Part shown: positions 60,501-64,000 of the stretch, in pieces
How the letters are laid out: each line of letters opens with the position of its first letter
Position numbering within the stretch: position 1 is the stretch's first letter
Assembly: GCA_004369045.1 (NCBI GenBank)
Contig: ML213503.1
Location: forward strand, 3,141,697 to 3,205,696
From: Heliocybe sulcata
Taxonomy: Eukaryota > Basidiomycota > Agaricomycetes > Gloeophyllales > Gloeophyllaceae
Length of the DNA stretch: 64,000 nucleotides
Direction of reading: 5' to 3'
The notes under the pieces: model-generated
The model's input: only the letters and a program-made list of their open reading frames with translations
Told to the model about the DNA's origin: nothing
The model's database searches: none
Made by a program: the position numbers and the translations under genes

Positions 60501-61031
60501 CGTCTTGCCGCAGCCCCGAGTGCCGATCACAGCAACTGAAATCTTCGGGGGAAGCTCGTAGATGGCGGTCATCATATTGTAGACCTCTGGGTCGCAACTC
60601 AAGCCTGGGACAGGACTGACTAAGGCCGCGGCATGCAGTCCTGAGAGCGAACCCGGCCTAAATTTGCGCTTCATTGGCGTATGCTCAGTCCCTTCCCAAT
60701 TCTCGCCCTTTCTCGCGTGCTCCATAGAACCCGACGCATGCGCATTTCTCGGAGGGCCGGGCACCTCAGGAATAGCATCACGCTCTCGGCTGCGGGGAGA
60801 GGGGTACCTTTGGGCGTCATACTTGTTTTTGGCAAAAGAGTCGACTGAGACAGCCTTGCGAACAAATGATGGTGAGACTGGTGATGGTGGCGGCCGCTCT
60901 GATAGCTGGGATTCATCAGGGCTCGATGAGATTGCAGTCTGAAAGGTCTCCTGAGACACTAGTGAAGATGTTGACGCCTGGAAAGCTAACAGCTTGTCTC
61001 TGTCGACCGGATAGCCACTGCTGCTAGCCAT
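57570..61031 (-). CDS. Ras guanine nucleotide exchange factor with an N-terminal GTPase-like P-loop domain
   Basis: The ATG at 61031 gives MASSSGYPVDRDKLLAFQAS and a disordered leader. A Ras-like nucleotide-binding domain follows, with P-loop KISVAVIGTRGCGKTTLIRE, a middle strand HISGVVICYDSADNRTYQHI and the base-recognition strand PTVLVACKSDYEPEV, where CKSD stands for the usual NKxD. The RasGEF half has an N-terminal REM part (ATLEQVLDKLLFLAVSGDDP, AFISHFLLTYRRFANPRSVL), then MTRLEVKLFLQIEPRHWLQH, NYSALRSIIAGINKCALDDQ, VLQSYDRLFQQSRGHQAYRM and VHLSDLIRTHEGNPDVSPNN. It ends ITSDPALIKKIFGFS. RasGEFs load GTP on Ras. A built-in GTPase-like domain suggests self-regulation but this is inference. 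Many introns are present. Confidence 0.83.
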
Positions 61032-61697
61032 GTTGGGCAGCAGCAACCTGTCCTCGCCGCCGTGCGAGCTAGAGTGATGGCTGGGAACGAGCGAGCAAGG
61101 TGAGAGGCGTAGCAAGAAGAGAGCACTACGCCCAAGCCGCCTGCAGCATCGATATGGACGGTGAATGCCAGCAAAGCGGCGTCGTCGGGGAGAGTCGACG
61201 TTGCAGGCCGTGCGAGAGGATGATGGCGGGAAGGAGCGCGTATGTGAAGTCCTACTCTTCCATCAAATCGCTATTTATGGTAACCATTATAGACGCCTAT
61301 AGCAGCACGGTTGCAGTCCACTTCATCGTGCGACTCTCCAATTATCAGATACTCTTCAACCATGCATAGTGACGGCATTACTGCCTCATTTCCATTTTTC
61401 CGTGTTTCCTGTTGACCGTGCATGACCTTGGCGGACGACCTTGGAAATTGTATTTCGCCGGTCAGTAGCTCGAGCTCGTCTGTCTGTCCGCTTCTTACAC
61501 TGTACAGGGCATCACGTTCAGCTAGAGCTTGCAGAGCACCTTCTGACGCGGTACACTGTACCATCGCGAATTGTACGGGATAGACACCGGCGTCTGCACT
61601 ATCTGCATCAGCGCGAGAAGCCCGTGGGGCTCATTCAAAATAGCCGTCAAATTGACATAAATCCCCGCGCCGTACGACTTCGCCGCCAACTATCACT
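61032..61697. other. Divergent promoter region between the RasGEF and oxidoreductase genes
   Basis: About 665 bp shared by two divergent starts. Nothing beyond short out-of-frame ORFs is seen. Confidence 0.5.
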
Positions 61698-63496
61698 ATG
61701 GCCAACCCGACGGTCAAAGTCGCAGTGCTGGGCAGTGGACTCGCGGGTCTGACAGCCGCGTATCTACTAACAAAGGTGCCCCAAAATGATGAGACACAGT
61801 ATGAAGTACATGTCTTCGAGAAGGTGAGGATTCTCGCTCCTGTCTCCAATCGACGCGCTGTGACGGCCGCCTGTGAAGGCACCAAGCTTGGGGATGGATG
61901 CATATTCAGTGTCTTTATCTACTGGAGATGAAGACTTCCGAGTGGACGTCCCCATGCGATCATTCCAAGGAGGTGGGTTCGAATACTGTTCGTGGCATAC
62001 TAGGACCTAACAACAGGCAACCATCTAGGATATTACCCTCGACTATTGAAACTATACAAGGAATTGGGCGTTAGCTTCAAGAAATCGGATTTCTCGTACT
62101 CTTTCTCATTCGCAGCCCCGACCAGAGCAGGCTGCCACACCATCGTGACGAACATGATCTACAACGGCTCCTCCGGTATGCGAGGTGTCAGTCTCCCCTC
62201 TGTACTGAAAGCGCAATACCAGCAAGTCAAAGAGACTGTTCCGCGTCTGGCGCTGCAATATTCCGCGATTGCATTGTTCGTCTTGGCGACCATGCAGTTA
62301 CTGTTGAATTACGTACGACTGCTTGTTATGGCTGCCCCACTGTTTAGAAGCTCTCAGGTGCCTCACATGACCTTCTGCCAATGGGCAAGGCATACAGCCC
62401 CTTCCGGAAGCTTGGCGCGCTTCACCAGCGCTGATTCGGCTTGGATCGAGTTTCTGACCTCCGTCGTGCTGCCCCTATTCTCAGCAGTTTGCACTGCATC
62501 GGAAGCAGACATCATGCAGCACCCTGTCGAGGAGATTCTCGGTACGTCAATTCAGTCATAGACATGTTCCATTATTAATCATGGGCTGTATTGGCAGACT
62601 ACATATGGCTTACCATCTTTACCCACCACTACGTTGTCACAAACGGCGTCTGCGACGTAGTAAGGCGACTATCAGCCTCTATGGAACATGTCCATGTCTC
62701 CTCGCCGATATCGGACATAATGCCTGATCCCGCAAACCCTCGACTCATATCACTGCAATGCATCGACGCCCGAGGGACTGCACATACCTACAACGGGTTC
62801 TCCCATATAATCTTCGCTACCCAGGCGAACCACGCGGCCGAACTGCTCTCTTGCTATCTGTCTAACCTCCCTCCGGATTCGCCTCAGTCGCATTTCGTGC
62901 GAGACCAAATCCAATGTTTGCAGTCATTCACATACCGCCCATCAATCGTCATTAACCACACCGACGAATCCCTGCTCCCGGAAGACCCACACGACAGGCG
63001 CGACCTGAACTTGGTCTGCCTGTCCGACACCGCGCGGCACACCAAAAGCCGCGATCAAAACTCTGAGGGCAGCATCTGCGTCTCGCCATCATATACAATG
63101 GCTACACACTCGCTGCGCGAACCTGGCTCCTCGCGGGTCGTATATCAGACTACCAATCCCATCGTCTCACCTCGTAAAGACAGCATCTTGTCGATAGCGA
63201 GGATGGAGCGGGCGGTCCTTACCCTCGACGCCAAGAAAGCTTTACGAGATCTCTATGTACCTCCGTCTCAATCATCAAGACAAAAGCATCAGCGAGCGGC
63301 GCTGAGTTCCGGCACGCTGGGAAGGTTACAGGGTATGCCTGAGGAGCAGCGCACCTGGCCGCAAAATAGACGACCACCGGGCATATGGTTCTGTGGCTCG
63401 TATGCGTATCAGGGCATACCGTTACTTGAGGGATGTGTGGTCAGTGCAGCCAACGTAGTTGAACAGGGCATATCAGCACAGCAGGCGGAAACGTAG
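61698..63496 (+). CDS. FAD/NAD(P)-dependent oxidoreductase (flavin amine oxidase-like)
   Basis: MANPTVKVAVLGSGLAGLTA is a dinucleotide-binding GxGxxG site at the extreme N-terminus. After an intron come APSLGMDAYSVSLSTGDEDF, VDVPMRSFQGGNHLGYYPRL and LKLYKELGVSFKKSDFSYSF, a pattern of fungal NAD(P)/FAD-dependent oxidoreductases related to amine oxidases and phytoene desaturases. A hydrophobic segment (LQYSAIALFVLATMQLLLNY) suggests membrane contact. The C-terminal FAD region reads GIWFCGSYAYQGIPLLEGCV. The substrate is unknown. Length of about 540 residues is typical of the uncharacterised fungal group. About three introns are used, and the stop is at 63494-63496. Confidence 0.8.
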
Positions 63497-63811
63497 CGAC
63501 TTTAGATAGTGCACTCAACTTCACATACGTGTAAACCCTAGTAGGCCTTGTCGAGAAGCGAGTATTGGCCTCGGCCTCTTCCAGGAGAAGGTAGCGACTA
63601 GAGATTACGCTGGCAGCACGGCAGCTGTGTCAAGAAAGGGTCAACCAGGGCTGCTTTTCTTGTCGGACTTTATTCTGAAGCGTTGGTGTCAGGATTGCCC
63701 TGATATCAGGCATCAGTTAACTTATTTAATACTCTGATATTATGCGCTTAGTAACAACAACGAAAAGCGACACAGAATTATACATGTCATTCCAACAATT
63801 AGAACCCCCTG
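63497..63811. other. Convergent intergenic region
   Basis: About 315 bp between two convergent 3' ends, AT-rich around 63700-63780 and without a recognisable gene. Confidence 0.45.
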
Positions 63812-64000
63812 CTAACAACAAGACTCTGCAGTCATTGATAGTTTCCCATCTTGCAGAGGCCACGCTTTGGCAATATGGTCTCTCTCCTCTTCAGTGGAGG
63901 CGCCACTCAAGGCCGCTTGCTTTGCGTCCTCGACAGCCCGTTTCGCAGCATCGTACTCGTTGGCGCGAACAATGCCATCGCTGTCCGGCGGCACACCCAG
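63812..64000 (-). CDS. C-terminal end of an unidentified protein (gene runs off the right edge)
   Basis: The minus-strand frame enters at the window edge and reads VPPDSDGIVRANEYDAAKRA, then VEDAKQAALSGASTEEERDH and IAKAWPLQDGKLSMTAESCC before TAG at 63812-63814. The alanine- and glutamate-rich stretch looks helical. I recognise no family from these 62 residues. The start and most of the gene lie outside the window. Confidence 0.5.
   Translation of the reverse strand: MGVPPDSDGIVRANEYDAAKRAVEDAKQAALSGASTEEERDHIAKAWPLQDGKLSMTAESCC

Noticed and set aside
1-64000. CRISPR arrays, rRNA genes and intact retroelements
   Set aside because: None seen. The organism is a eukaryote and no rRNA, reverse transcriptase, integrase or long terminal repeat could be recognised.

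Overview
The window is nuclear DNA of a basidiomycete fungus, most likely an Agaricomycete. Genes are compact, lie on both strands, and are cut by many short introns of about 45-65 nt. The base composition is moderately GC-rich. The protein families match that group: an SSK2-type MAPKKK, a four-domain sterol glucosyltransferase, a GH72 glucanosyltransferase with an X8 domain, and a CipA-like reductase. Because of the introns, most coding calls below were made by joining conserved peptides across splice sites by eye. The gene family is usually clearer than the exact exon borders.

Left block (1-24,733). In order: the N-terminal part of an SSK2-type MAPKKK (minus), DRG1 GTPase, a PhnP-like metallo-beta-lactamase hydrolase, a PRELI/Ups protein, RIC1, a U2 snRNA gene (minus) with a TATA box, an Fe(II)/2-oxoglutarate oxygenase, a class III aminotransferase, sterol glucosyltransferase Atg26 (minus), and a SUR7/PalI-type membrane protein. 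These are ordinary housekeeping, signalling and trafficking genes.

Centre (24,994-50,625). Two tandem pairs of PIF1-family DNA helicase genes, all on the minus strand, flank about 13 kb of unrelated genes. I call the copies A-D from left to right. The genes between the pairs are a CBP3-type cytochrome bc1 assembly factor, tRNA-Lys(CTT), the mitochondrial GTP/GDP carrier, a CipA-like reductase, a GH72 enzyme, an RRM/zinc-knuckle RNA-binding protein and an F-BAR/RhoGAP protein. Each PIF1 copy carries, or carries remains of, an N-terminal RNase H1-type hybrid-binding domain. Copies A-C begin with a mitochondrial-type presequence and copy D does not. Spacers hold relics of further PIF1 3' ends, and A and B share a 232-bp identical tract. 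This family is the most unusual feature of the window.

Right block (50,626-64,000). A gene-poor stretch of 2.7 kb with degenerate repeats comes first. It is followed by the proteasome assembly chaperone UMP1 (minus), a RanBPM/GID1 SPRY-LisH-CTLH protein, a RasGEF with an N-terminal GTPase-like domain (minus), an FAD-dependent oxidoreductase, and the 3' end of an unidentified gene (minus).

There is no operon-like organisation. The common functional threads are mitochondrial biology (PRELI, CBP3, GGC1, PIF1 copies A-C), small-GTPase signalling (RIC1, RhoGAP, RasGEF, DRG1) and cell surface or membrane (Atg26, SUR7, GH72).
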